This document shows, piece after piece, positions 17,611 through 25,131 of a stretch of DNA of 64,000 nt (positions are counted from its first letter, which is position 1; every line of letters begins with the position of its first letter). The translations under genes and the position numbers were made by a program. Source of the DNA: Phycisphaerales bacterium (GTDB lineage: Bacteria; Planctomycetota; Phycisphaerae; Phycisphaerales; UBA1924); NCBI GenBank assembly GCA_040217175.1, contig JAVJNT010000002.1, positions 372,001-436,000 of the forward strand, read 5' to 3'. The notes under the pieces are model-generated. The model saw only the letters and a list, made by a program, of their open reading frames with translations, had not been told where the DNA came from and made no database searches.

Positions 17611-19299
17611 ATGCGCGTTACTCGTTACTCGAGCCTTGGCACCACACGCAACCCCAGTCGCCGCACGGCCGGCACCGTACTCGCCGTCGCGGCGCTGACC
17701 GCGCTGGGCAGCACCGCGCTCGCCGATGACCTGCTGGTCCCCAGCCAGTACCCCACCATCCAGGCCGCGCTCGACGCGGTCACCGCCGGCGACACGGTCG
17801 TGCTCGCGCCGGGCGTCTACTCGGGCGCGGGAAACGAGGCGTTGCAGATGCCCGGCGTCGCCTTCACGCTGCGCGGCGAGACCGGCGACCCGGCCGACGT
17901 GGTCATCGAGGGCCCGTCCGATCCGTACATCCGCGTTATCCATGCGATGGACTTCGGGGCGGGCGCTTCGGGCACGCGGCTCGAAGACCTGACGGTCACG
18001 GAGTTCAGCGGGGTCAACGGCGGCGCCATCCGCGTCAACGGCGCCGACCTCTGGTTTGACAACTGCGTCTTCTCCGGCAATACCACCGGAAACATGGGCT
18101 GCTTCTCGAGCGGCTACGGCGGCGCGTTCTATACCACCGGCGGCGAATTGCGATTTACCGACTGCGTGATCCGAAACAACTCTGCCTACGACGAGGTGTG
18201 CAGCGGCCACGGCGGCCGGGGCACGGGCGGCGGCATCTACGCGCGCGGCAGCGGCCTCGTGTTCGAGCGTTGCCTGATCGAGGACAATCGCGCGGGCGGC
18301 TACAGCGGCGGCAACGGCGCGGCCATCGGCGCCTCGGAGTCGACGGTGACCCTCATCGACAGCACGGTGCGCGGCAACAGCCTGGGCGGCACGGGCAGCG
18401 GCGGCGGCGTGGCGGCCAGCCGCGTCATCTCCATCAACACGGACTTCATCAACAACAGCGCCTCGGGCCGCGAGAGCACCGGCCGCGGCGGCGCGATCTC
18501 GGCCGGCGACGTCACCATCGTCGGCGGCCGCTTCGTCGGCAATGCAGCAGGGAACGACTCGTACGGCGCGAGCGGCGGCGCGATCAGCGCCCGGATCGTC
18601 GACATCACCAACGCCGTCTTCGCCAACAACCGCGTGGCCTCGTATGCCGGCGAGCCACTCTGGGGCGCCGCGATCTCCGTGCGCGATGGCGGCACGCTGA
18701 CCGGCGTGACGTTCGCGAACAACGCCGGCGCGACCGGCGATGCGGACGGCGAGGCCGTGTACGCCGAGGCGGGCGACCTGGCCCTTCGCAATTGCGTGGT
18801 CGACAACGGCGACTGGCTGGGCGTGGACACGGCCACCGTCACCGCCACTTGGTCGTGCATCGTCGGCGGCTACCCGGGCGCGGGCAACATCGACGCCGAC
18901 CCGATGCTCGACGCCGAGTACCGGCCCGTGGCCGGCTCGCCGGTGATCGACGCGGGCAACACGACGCTGCTGCCCGCCGACGCGTTCGACCTCGACGGCG
19001 ACGGAGACCTGAGCGAGCCGATCCCCTTCGACGCCGCCGGCCTGGCGCGTGCGGTCGACGATCCGGCCACGCCCGATACGGGCGTCGGCTCGCCGGTGGT
19101 CGACATGGGGGCCTACGAAGTCCAGGTCGCCTGCCGGGCCGACTTCGACGGCGACGGCGCGCTGACCATCTTCGACTTCCTCGCCTTCCAGAACGCGTTC
19201 GACGCGGGCGATCTGGCGGCCGACTTCGACGGCGACGGCTCGCTCACGCTGTTCGACTTCCTGGCGTTCCAGAACGAGTTCGCGGCGGGCTGTGATTAG
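17611..19299 (+). CDS. Secreted right-handed beta-helix protein with GC-type dockerin tail
   Basis: A 562-residue exoprotein. An N-terminal export signal (basic stretch NPSRRTAG, then TVLAVAALTALGSTALA) is followed by YPTIQAALDAVTAGDTVVLAPG, the usual opening of parallel beta-helix proteins of the pectate-lyase-like fold. About 15 imperfect turns follow, rich in Gly, Asn and Cys (repeated GGAI / NNSA patterns), then a calcium-type DLDGDGDLS loop. The end is the paired dockerin-like tail: ACRAD, two DFDGDG...FDFLAFQN units and the terminus AGCD. The start ATG 17611 has a strong AAGGGAGGA site. It probably binds or cleaves polysaccharide or acts as an adhesin; no catalytic residues can be assigned. 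Confidence 0.88.
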   Translation: MRVTRYSSLGTTRNPSRRTAGTVLAVAALTALGSTALADDLLVPSQYPTIQAALDAVTAGDTVVLAPGVYSGAGNEALQMPGVAFTLRGETGDPADVVIEGPSDPYIRVIHAMDFGAGASGTRLEDLTVTEFSGVNGGAIRVNGADLWFDNCVFSGNTTGNMGCFSSGYGGAFYTTGGELRFTDCVIRNNSAYDEVCSGHGGRGTGGGIYARGSGLVFERCLIEDNRAGGYSGGNGAAIGASESTVTLIDSTVRGNSLGGTGSGGGVAASRVISINTDFINNSASGRESTGRGGAISAGDVTIVGGRFVGNAAGNDSYGASGGAISARIVDITNAVFANNRVASYAGEPLWGAAISVRDGGTLTGVTFANNAGATGDADGEAVYAEAGDLALRNCVVDNGDWLGVDTATVTATWSCIVGGYPGAGNIDADPMLDAEYRPVAGSPVIDAGNTTLLPADAFDLDGDGDLSEPIPFDAAGLARAVDDPATPDTGVGSPVVDMGAYEVQVACRADFDGDGALTIFDFLAFQNAFDAGDLAADFDGDGSLTLFDFLAFQNEFAAGCD

Positions 19300-19347
19300 C
19301 TTGACGCCTCGCCGGCGGGGATTTGGCTTGACGCCTCGCCGGCGGGG
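19299..19347. repeat. Tandem 22-bp repeat directly after the beta-helix gene
   Basis: The 22-base word beginning GCTTGACGCC and ending GGCGGGG occurs at 19299-19320 and again at 19326-19347, with a 27-base period. The first copy starts inside the stop codon region of the dockerin-tailed gene. The word contains the near-palindrome GCCTCGCCGGCGGGG. Confidence 0.7.
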
Positions 19348-19920
19348 CCGGGCGCGGGCGGCGCCCGGCGCGGAGCGCGCCGAGCATGTCCGTACACGCC
19401 GTGCTTCGCGCCGCAGCATCCGCCGAGCCGGTCTTCCGGCGACAGCGCATGCGGAGGCGCGGCGGCCCCCCGGCCGCCCGGGCGCAGCCCGCAAGCGAGT
19501 CTTCGAGCGCCTCAAAAACAGCCTCCATAGACGAGCCCCGGCGCAGCCGTCCCGTCTTCGGGAGGGCTCCGCCGGGGCGGTGGACGTGCCGTGCTACAAG
19601 AACGACGCCCCAGCGTCCCGTCTTCGGGGCGCTCCGCCGGGGCGGTGGACGTGCAACACGGCTCGTTCTACGCCGCCTGCTGATCTCCAGATCCGTCCGA
19701 GCCCTCCGGGCTCCCGCCGCCGGTCGGCTGGCTCTCGACCTGCTGGCCACTGACCTGATTGGCCGCGCCGAACTGCACGGCGTACTGGCCGGGGTTGCCG
19801 GTGCGGGCAAGGCGACGACGTTGGCCTGATTGCTCAGCGGCGTCACACAACTGCCGGCAGCCAACGAACGTCCCGCTGGGACGTGCGGTAGGGGTATACT
19901 CGGGTCGAAGGAGTACGCTC
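19300..19920. other. Repeat-bearing 621-bp gap, possible gene remnant
   Basis: No intact gene is supported. The left part holds the 22-bp tandem repeat and a second 40-bp direct repeat (19550-19590, 19616-19655). The right part, read on the minus strand from about 19830 to 19668, encodes a protein-like stretch (NPGQYAVQFGAANQVSG, then Gly/Ser/Glu-rich and ending in DQQAA before a stop) without a credible start, which may be the decayed 3' end of a lost gene. A good ribosome-binding site (GAAGGAG) for the next gene lies at the right end. Confidence 0.4.
19550..19655. repeat. Direct repeat of about 40 bp
   Basis: A segment beginning GTCCCGTCTTCGGG and ending GGCGGTGGACGTGC occurs at 19550-19590 and again at 19616-19655, with a few differences near its left third. 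The period is about 66 bases. It contains the inverted words GCTCCGCCGGGGC. No coding role is apparent. Confidence 0.65.
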
Positions 19921-20175
19921 ATGGAAGAGTCACACCGCGACAAGGCCTTCGATGAAGAGGTGCGTTCGCCCTACCTGTTGCGCCTGCACTGCGAGCGCAC
20001 GTATGAGCGAGGGAAGTGGAGGACAGAGGACGGGTACCAGATGTGCCCGTACCTGGGCTGCAGCGGGGACGCGGTGATCAACGCGCTGGACTGGGCGACC
20101 ATGCGCGACAACCACCCGGAGTACCCGGAGGTTCCGGAGTTCGGCAAGCGATACCCTGAGTATCCGGACAAGTGA
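19921..20175 (+). CDS. Small hypothetical protein
   Basis: An 84-residue soluble, highly charged protein with a good ribosome-binding site (GAAGGAG about nine bases before ATG 19921). It has a Cys-bearing segment (RLHCERTY, then MCPYLGCSGD) and a Tyr/Pro/Glu-rich tail (HPEYPEVPEF, RYPEYPDK). The CPYLGC spacing could bind a metal with another Cys, but this is not established. Base composition is lower in GC than the neighbouring genes. No family is recognised. It faces a convergent hypothetical gene 52 bases away. Confidence 0.6.
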   Translation: MEESHRDKAFDEEVRSPYLLRLHCERTYERGKWRTEDGYQMCPYLGCSGDAVINALDWATMRDNHPEYPEVPEFGKRYPEYPDK

Positions 20176-20227
20176 TTGCGACGGGAGCGCTTTACCGACC
20201 AGACCTTGCGCATGGCGTGAGAGTGCG

Positions 20228-20881
20228 TTAAGAGCGGCGAGATAGCACGGATAGTTCTTGCTGCCGCTTCTTCGACATGTGTTGTCCAAGGCCCGGCCAC
20301 CTAGGCGGCTTTCCTTCTGGCCACAAATCGTCAAGCAGGCTGGGGTCAACCGGTGTGTCATCATCCCACGACCCTGCATCCGCGCGTGCGACAAGCGCGT
20401 CAAAATCTTGCTTCATCGCGCACTCGGCTTCTAGACCAGCGCGGCGGTGTGATGCCGCATCCATTGCACGCTCGAAGCTTTGACGAACAAAGCCCACGTC
20501 ATAGGAGTCCATGAGTGCGTGAATGGCAGCTTCCGCGGCCTCCATGGCAGAAACCGCGACCCAACACGCGGTCTCGGTGCGCGGCGGGCTGCCTGGATCG
20601 GTTGGTGGCACGTCGGCATCAAAAGTGCTGCTCGCAATTTGGCCTAACTGCGCACTGAAGTCTCGCAAAGCCTCCGCATCCCCGTCTCCACTGGCCGCAA
20701 CCGCCGCCGCCATAGTCAGCGTCTTGCGCAACATGGCACGATGCTCGCGCGGAGCATCTGGCCATGTCGACCGGAAGACGGGCTCGACGCGCTGGGCGCA
20801 GCGAACGGCGAAGGCAACACGAGCCCAACGGGGAAGGCGGTCGATGTCGGGTTCGAAGGGCGCGTCCAGAAAAGTTGACAT
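20228..20881 (-). CDS. Hypothetical helical protein
   Basis: A 217-residue soluble protein with start ATG 20881 preceded by GGAG. The N terminus reads like a short acidic leader followed by LPRWARVAFAVRCAQRVEPVF and WPDAPREHRAMLRKTLTMA, then long Ala-rich helices; the middle has ACWVAVSAMEAAEAAIHAL. This pattern (an RCA.RV..L/F motif followed by WPDAP) recurs in planctomycete proteins and is faintly like the Imm5 immunity family, which I cannot confirm. GC content is lower than the surroundings and the frame ends in KKRQQELSVLSRRS. No toxin gene lies beside it. Function unknown. Confidence 0.6.
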   Translation of the reverse strand: MSTFLDAPFEPDIDRLPRWARVAFAVRCAQRVEPVFRSTWPDAPREHRAMLRKTLTMAAAVAASGDGDAEALRDFSAQLGQIASSTFDADVPPTDPGSPPRTETACWVAVSAMEAAEAAIHALMDSYDVGFVRQSFERAMDAASHRRAGLEAECAMKQDFDALVARADAGSWDDDTPVDPSLLDDLWPEGKPPRWPGLGQHMSKKRQQELSVLSRRS

Positions 20882-21010
20882 GGTGGTTGCTCCGTTCGAT
20901 CTGATGTGCGGCAGGAGCATGCTACCCATGGTCGCGGTCTCGGGTGAATCGGCAACGTCGTGATTGACGGCAATGCCCGAAGACCCCCTCCGCCTCGGAA
21001 GACCTCGGCA

Positions 21011-21035
21011 CCTCCCCCGCCGGGGGCGGGGGAGG
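21011..21035. repeat. Perfect 11-bp GC hairpin
   Basis: CCTCCCCCGCC (21011-21021) and GGCGGGGGAGG (21025-21035) form a perfect inverted repeat with a GGG loop. It lies in the 254-bp gap after the recR stop and before the start of the leftward hypothetical gene. There is no T-tract on either side, so it is not a classic terminator; such C-rich/G-rich hairpins are often dispersed intergenic elements. Confidence 0.6.
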
Positions 21036-21135
21036 GAGCGACGCGCTCCAGCCCTATTGCCTGGTGCCTGATCCCCGATGCCTCCGCCGGCCTCTTCCCT
21101 TCGTCGCTCCGTCGCTCCGTGCCTTCGTCGCTTCC

Positions 21136-21861
21136 TTAGAACCCCCGCCGCCCCTCGATCGCGTCCTCGAGCACCGCCTTGCTCGCCCAGTCGATCTGGC
21201 CGCCCGAGGGCAGGCCGCGCGCCAGGCGGCTGACGCGGACGCCGCGCTTCTCGAGCTCTTCGGCGAGGAACAGGCCCGTCGCGTCGCCCTCGAGCGTCGG
21301 GTTCAGGCCCAGCACGACCTCGGCGATGCGCACGCCGCCGGCGTTGCGCGTTGGGTCGTCGACGCGGGCGAGCAGGTCGGCGATGTTCAGGTCGCCCGGG
21401 CCGACGCCCTCGAGCGGGCTCAGCCGGCCCATGAGCACGTGGTAGACGCCCGCGAAGGCGCCGCTGGCCTCGATGGCGAACAGGTCGCGCGGCTGCTCGA
21501 CGACCAGGACGAGCGAGGCGTCTCTGTTCGCGCTCCCGTGGCTCGTGTTTCCGTCTGGCCCCGGCATCGCCGCCCGGCACACGCGGCACGGCGGCTCGTC
21601 GGCGAGGTTTCCGCAGATGGGGCAGGGCTGCGACCTCGTCCGCATCTCGGCGATGGCCTGGGCGAGGCTCTTGGCCGCGTCGGGCGGGCCCTTGAGCAGA
21701 TAGAACGCAAGCCGCTCGGCGGTGCGGCGGCCGATGCCCGGCAGGGCGGCCAGCTCGTCGATGGCCCGCTGCACGCTCTGGGGGTAGGGCGTGGGCGCGG
21801 GCCGCTTGGGGCCGGTGGGCCTGCGGGTTGGTCCTGCGTCCTTGGGCGCATCCTGTGGCAT
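21136..21861 (-). CDS. recR: Recombination protein RecR
   Basis: A 241-residue protein of the RecFOR pathway, which loads RecA at single-strand gaps. Parts in order: helix-hairpin-helix (ELAALPGIGRRTAERLAFYLL), a zinc finger with Cys80, Cys83, Cys92 and Cys95 (CPICGN, CRVC), and a Toprim domain (VVEQPRDLFAIE, NPTLEGDATGLFLAEEL). The protein is longer than the usual 200 residues: there is a basic Pro-rich N-terminal extension of about 25 residues and a 15-residue insertion after the zinc finger. The start at 21861 faces the divergent phosphatase gene only 27 bases away, so promoters must overlap. Confidence 0.95.
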   Translation of the reverse strand: MPQDAPKDAGPTRRPTGPKRPAPTPYPQSVQRAIDELAALPGIGRRTAERLAFYLLKGPPDAAKSLAQAIAEMRTRSQPCPICGNLADEPPCRVCRAAMPGPDGNTSHGSANRDASLVLVVEQPRDLFAIEASGAFAGVYHVLMGRLSPLEGVGPGDLNIADLLARVDDPTRNAGGVRIAEVVLGLNPTLEGDATGLFLAEELEKRGVRVSRLARGLPSGGQIDWASKAVLEDAIEGRRGF

Positions 21862-21888
21862 CTCCCAATCGTATTCCTACCCTTGGCC

Positions 21889-22647
21889 ATGACCGAGACC
21901 CCCGCAGAAGAGGCCCCGGCGCCCACCAAGAAGAAGCGACGGCGCGGCAAGATCGCGCTCGTGCTCGGGTGGATCGTGCTGCTGGCCGGCGTCGTCTGGT
22001 ACGTCGACGAGGGGCACGAGCTCTTCTGGCCCAAGCGCTGGGGCGTCGTCCAAGAAGGCGCGATCTACCGCAGCGGCGAGCCGCGGCCGATCGCCACGGC
22101 CCGGCCCGTCAAGGCCCACGGCATCCGCACCATCATCGACCTGGGCGCCCACACGCCGGGCACCGACGAAGAACTCGCCGCCCAAGAGACCGCCGAGGAA
22201 TTGGGCATCACGCGCTACCGCTTCGGCCTGATCGGCGACGCGACGGGCGACCCCAACGACTACGTCGCGGCGCTGCGGCTCATCAACGACCCGGCGAACC
22301 AGCCGGTGTGGGTGCACTGCGCCGCGGGCAGCGAGCGCACGGGCATGCTCATCGCCCTGCACCGCGTCATCGTGGACGGCTGGGACGTCGACCGCGCCTA
22401 CGACGAGACCCACGCGTACGACCACGACGACAACGAGTACCTCCGCAAGATGCTCGACCGCTGGCTGCCCGACATCGAGCGTGCCTACCGCACGGGCGAG
22501 ATCATCGCGTACGACCAGGCCGCCGACGGCCTCGGCGGGGCCGGGCGGATGGAGACCAACGGCGGGCGGACCGGGCCGTTCGAGGCGCGCCCGGCCGCGA
22601 CGCCCGAGCCCGAGCCCGAATCAGAGCCCGAGCCAGAGGGAGGCTGA
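21889..22647 (+). CDS. Membrane-anchored dual-specificity/tyrosine phosphatase
   Basis: A 252-residue protein with a short basic N terminus (KKKRRRGK), one transmembrane segment (IALVLGWIVLLAGVVWYV, about residues 22-39), and a phosphatase domain of the DSP/PTP type. The catalytic loop HCAAGSERTG at residues 143-152 fits HCx5R(S/T), with Cys144 the nucleophile and Arg150 the phosphate ligand. The stretch GAIYRSGEPRPIA is typical of bacterial members. The C-terminal tail is a Pro-Glu repeat. The membrane topology puts the catalytic domain outside or in the cytoplasm depending on orientation; the positive N-terminal flank suggests it is outside. mqnA follows by three bases. Confidence 0.82.
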   Translation: MTETPAEEAPAPTKKKRRRGKIALVLGWIVLLAGVVWYVDEGHELFWPKRWGVVQEGAIYRSGEPRPIATARPVKAHGIRTIIDLGAHTPGTDEELAAQETAEELGITRYRFGLIGDATGDPNDYVAALRLINDPANQPVWVHCAAGSERTGMLIALHRVIVDGWDVDRAYDETHAYDHDDNEYLRKMLDRWLPDIERAYRTGEIIAYDQAADGLGGAGRMETNGGRTGPFEARPAATPEPEPESEPEPEGG

Positions 22648-22650
22648 TCG

Positions 22651-23544
22651 ATGGACCCCATCCGCGTCGCCTGCGTGCAGTACCTCAACACGGCGCCCCT
22701 GGTCGAGGGCCTCGAGAAGCTCGAGGGGCTCACGCTCATCCCCGCCGTGCCGGCCGACATCGCCCCGATGGTGCGCGCGGGCGAGGCGGACGTGGGGCTA
22801 GCCTCGGTCGTCGACGCGGTGGGCGACCCCGAACTGGCCATCCTGCCGGCGGGCATGATCGGCTGCGATGGGCCGACGCTGACGGTCCGGCTGTTTTCGA
22901 CCGGCCCGCTGGAGCACGTGCAGACCGTCGCCGCCGACGCCGACAGCCACACGTCGGTCGCGCTCACCCGCGTGCTGCTGGCCGAGCGCTTCGGCGTGAC
23001 GCCCGACGTGATCCCCTTCGACGCGAAGGAGCGCGTGCCGCTCGGGGGCAAGACCATTGAGCAAGACCGGCTCGCTCAGGATGGAGAGGGCTGGCCCGCG
23101 TGCCTGCTGCTCATCGGCGACAAGGTCGTCACGCACAGCCCGCCGGCCGTGCGCTACCCCCACCAGCTCGACCTGGGCGAGGCGTGGCGCGAGCTGACGG
23201 GGTTGCCGTTCGTGTACGCGGCGTGGCAGTGCCGGGCCGACGCGCTGCGGGACGACGCCGGCCGGCGACGCATGGCCCTGGCCAGCGCCATGCTCGACCG
23301 CCAGCGGCGGCACAACCAGACGCGGCTCGACTGGCTCATCCAGCAGTGGGCTCCCAGGGCTCGCTGGCCGGTCGACCTGGCCCAGCGATACATCGGCGAG
23401 CTGCTGCGGTACGACCTGGGCGCGCGAGAGCGCGAGGCCGTCCTGAAGTTCTTCGAGCTCTGCGCTCGGCACGACATCATCGAGAGCGAGGCTCCGACCT
23501 TCGCCGAGCTGCCGCGGCCCGAGGCCGTCCCCGGGAACGCCTAG
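22651..23544 (+). CDS. mqnA: Chorismate dehydratase MqnA (futalosine pathway)
   Basis: A 297-residue enzyme with the periplasmic-binding-protein-like fold used by MqnA/MqnD. It converts chorismate to 3-enolpyruvoyl-benzoate, the first step of menaquinone synthesis by the futalosine route. Family stretches: VQYLNTAPLVEGL near the N terminus, ADIAPMVRAGEADVGLASVVD, LLLIGDKVV and LTGLPFVYAAWQ. The start ATG 22651 lies three bases after the phosphatase stop and the sigma-like gene begins three bases after this stop, so all three are probably one transcript. Other mqn genes are not in the window. MqnA fits better than MqnD because of the N-terminal motif. Confidence 0.9.
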   Translation: MDPIRVACVQYLNTAPLVEGLEKLEGLTLIPAVPADIAPMVRAGEADVGLASVVDAVGDPELAILPAGMIGCDGPTLTVRLFSTGPLEHVQTVAADADSHTSVALTRVLLAERFGVTPDVIPFDAKERVPLGGKTIEQDRLAQDGEGWPACLLLIGDKVVTHSPPAVRYPHQLDLGEAWRELTGLPFVYAAWQCRADALRDDAGRRRMALASAMLDRQRRHNQTRLDWLIQQWAPRARWPVDLAQRYIGELLRYDLGAREREAVLKFFELCARHDIIESEAPTFAELPRPEAVPGNA

Positions 23545-23547
23545 CCC

Positions 23548-25122
23548 ATGCGCACGCGGAGCCCGGCCAGCCAACCGGCGCTCGACGCGCTCGCCGAGCT
23601 CCGCCGCGCGCCGCGGCACGTCGTGCTCCGGGCCATCGAGCGATTGGAGGCCGCGGCCAGCACCCTCGACACCAGCGCGAGCGTACCGGCCGGCTGGTTC
23701 CTGAGCACCGCCTCGGGCTACGCCATGCAGGTCGCCGGCCGTGTAACGGGCGACGTCGCGCTGACTGATGCGTGCGCGATGATCGAAGACCTCTGCGTGA
23801 CCGCCGACCTGCGCGACACCGACTTGCCCGACTGCTGCCTGGACATCCGCGAGCTCTCCGAGCAGTGGAACGTGGCACAGCGGACGATCCACCGATATCG
23901 CGCGAAGGGGCTGCCGGCCCGCAGCGTCCGGTCGGGCAAGACGCGCAAGCTCGTGTTCACGCCGGGCGCCGTCGTGGCGTTCGAGGCCCGCCGGCCCGAG
24001 GGCATCGATCGGGCTCGATCGTTCACGCGCATGGACGGCGAAGACCGCCAGCGTGCGCTCGCCCGCGTCGCCGAGCTGCGAGAACAAGGCCACTCGCCGA
24101 ACGCCGCGGCCCGCGCCGTCGCCGACGAGATGGGCCGTAGCCACGAGGCCATCCGGCAATTGCTCGCGCGCGGCTCCGGCGGTACCGATTCCTGGACGGA
24201 ACGAGAACGACGGATCGCGCTCCGCGCGCACGATCGGTCCATCGAGCCAGCGGACGTGGCCAAGCGGCTCGGGCGCGACGCCGGCGCGACGCGGCGCACC
24301 ATCGACGCGGCCCGACTCGCTCGGCTGCGCGACCTCGAGTTGCCATCCGCCAGCCTCGACGAGCCCGCCATGCCCCACGCCCCCCTCGGCGCGCCCGGGC
24401 CGACGCTGCTGGCCGACCTGGTGTCGGAGATGCGCGAGGCCAGCGTGCCGGACCGCGCCGCCGAACGGCAGATCACGGCGTACGCCTGCTACCTCGCCGC
24501 GCGCGCCGCCTTGACGATCTCGCACGAGCGGGCGGCGAAGCTTCGGGCCGAGCCGATCGACCGGGCCGAGACGGACCTGCTCTGGGCCGCCCGGCTGCGC
24601 GTGGAAGCGCTCCGGCCGCTGCTTGGCATCGTGCTGCGGGGCGTCGAGGCGAGGCTCGGCGGGCCGATCGAGTCGCTGCCGGTCCGCGCCGCCACCACGC
24701 GCCTGCAGCTCGCGCTGGCCGCCGCCGCCGAGGCCGCCCATCGCTACGACCCGAGCCACGGCGGACGCCTGAGCGCCGCCGTCACCGTCGCGGTCGACCG
24801 CGCCGCCGGCGACGCTCACCCGCCCGAGACGCGCTCGGCTAGCGCCCGGCGGACGTTCTCCCAGGCAACGACCGACGACTGGACCCGCCGCGTCAGCCCG
24901 TGGCAGGGCTTCCTCGAGGCGCCGCGGCTGCTGCGGGCGGGCGTCTACCAGATCGACGCCGGCCAGCGATCGCTGCTCGAGGCGCGCTTCGGGCTGGGCG
25001 AGGGGCCGCACACGCTGGCGGAGCTGGCCGAGCGATTCGACGTCCCCAGGCCGTGGATCGCGCGGCGTGTGCGAGAGGCCGCCCGCGCCGCGATCGCCGC
25101 CGGCCGCAGCACCGCCGAGTAG
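23548..25122 (+). CDS. Degenerate sigma-70-like multi-HTH regulator
   Basis: A 524-residue DNA-binding protein. Near residues 97-150 there is an excisionase/MerR-like helix-turn-helix (LDIRELSEQWNVAQRTIHRY, then KGLPARSV and TPGAVVAFE). A second HTH-like block follows (SPNAAARAVADEMG, residues about 185-205). Around residue 395 the stretch AHRYDPSHGGRLSAAVTVAV resembles sigma-70 region 2 (the 'RFDP..G..FSTYA' helix). The C terminus, from about 475, fits region 4 (LLEARFGLGEGPHTLAELAE then FDVPRPWIARRVREAA). It is a planctomycete-style sigma-like protein, but its region 2 lacks the usual aromatic residues. It lies three bases after mqnA and nine before gatB. Confidence 0.6.
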   Translation: MRTRSPASQPALDALAELRRAPRHVVLRAIERLEAAASTLDTSASVPAGWFLSTASGYAMQVAGRVTGDVALTDACAMIEDLCVTADLRDTDLPDCCLDIRELSEQWNVAQRTIHRYRAKGLPARSVRSGKTRKLVFTPGAVVAFEARRPEGIDRARSFTRMDGEDRQRALARVAELREQGHSPNAAARAVADEMGRSHEAIRQLLARGSGGTDSWTERERRIALRAHDRSIEPADVAKRLGRDAGATRRTIDAARLARLRDLELPSASLDEPAMPHAPLGAPGPTLLADLVSEMREASVPDRAAERQITAYACYLAARAALTISHERAAKLRAEPIDRAETDLLWAARLRVEALRPLLGIVLRGVEARLGGPIESLPVRAATTRLQLALAAAAEAAHRYDPSHGGRLSAAVTVAVDRAAGDAHPPETRSASARRTFSQATTDDWTRRVSPWQGFLEAPRLLRAGVYQIDAGQRSLLEARFGLGEGPHTLAELAERFDVPRPWIARRVREAARAAIAAGRSTAE

Positions 25123-25131
25123 GATCGACCG

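Noticed and set aside
19299-19655. CRISPR array
   Set aside because: Only two copies of each repeat, unequal spacing and no cas genes in the window.
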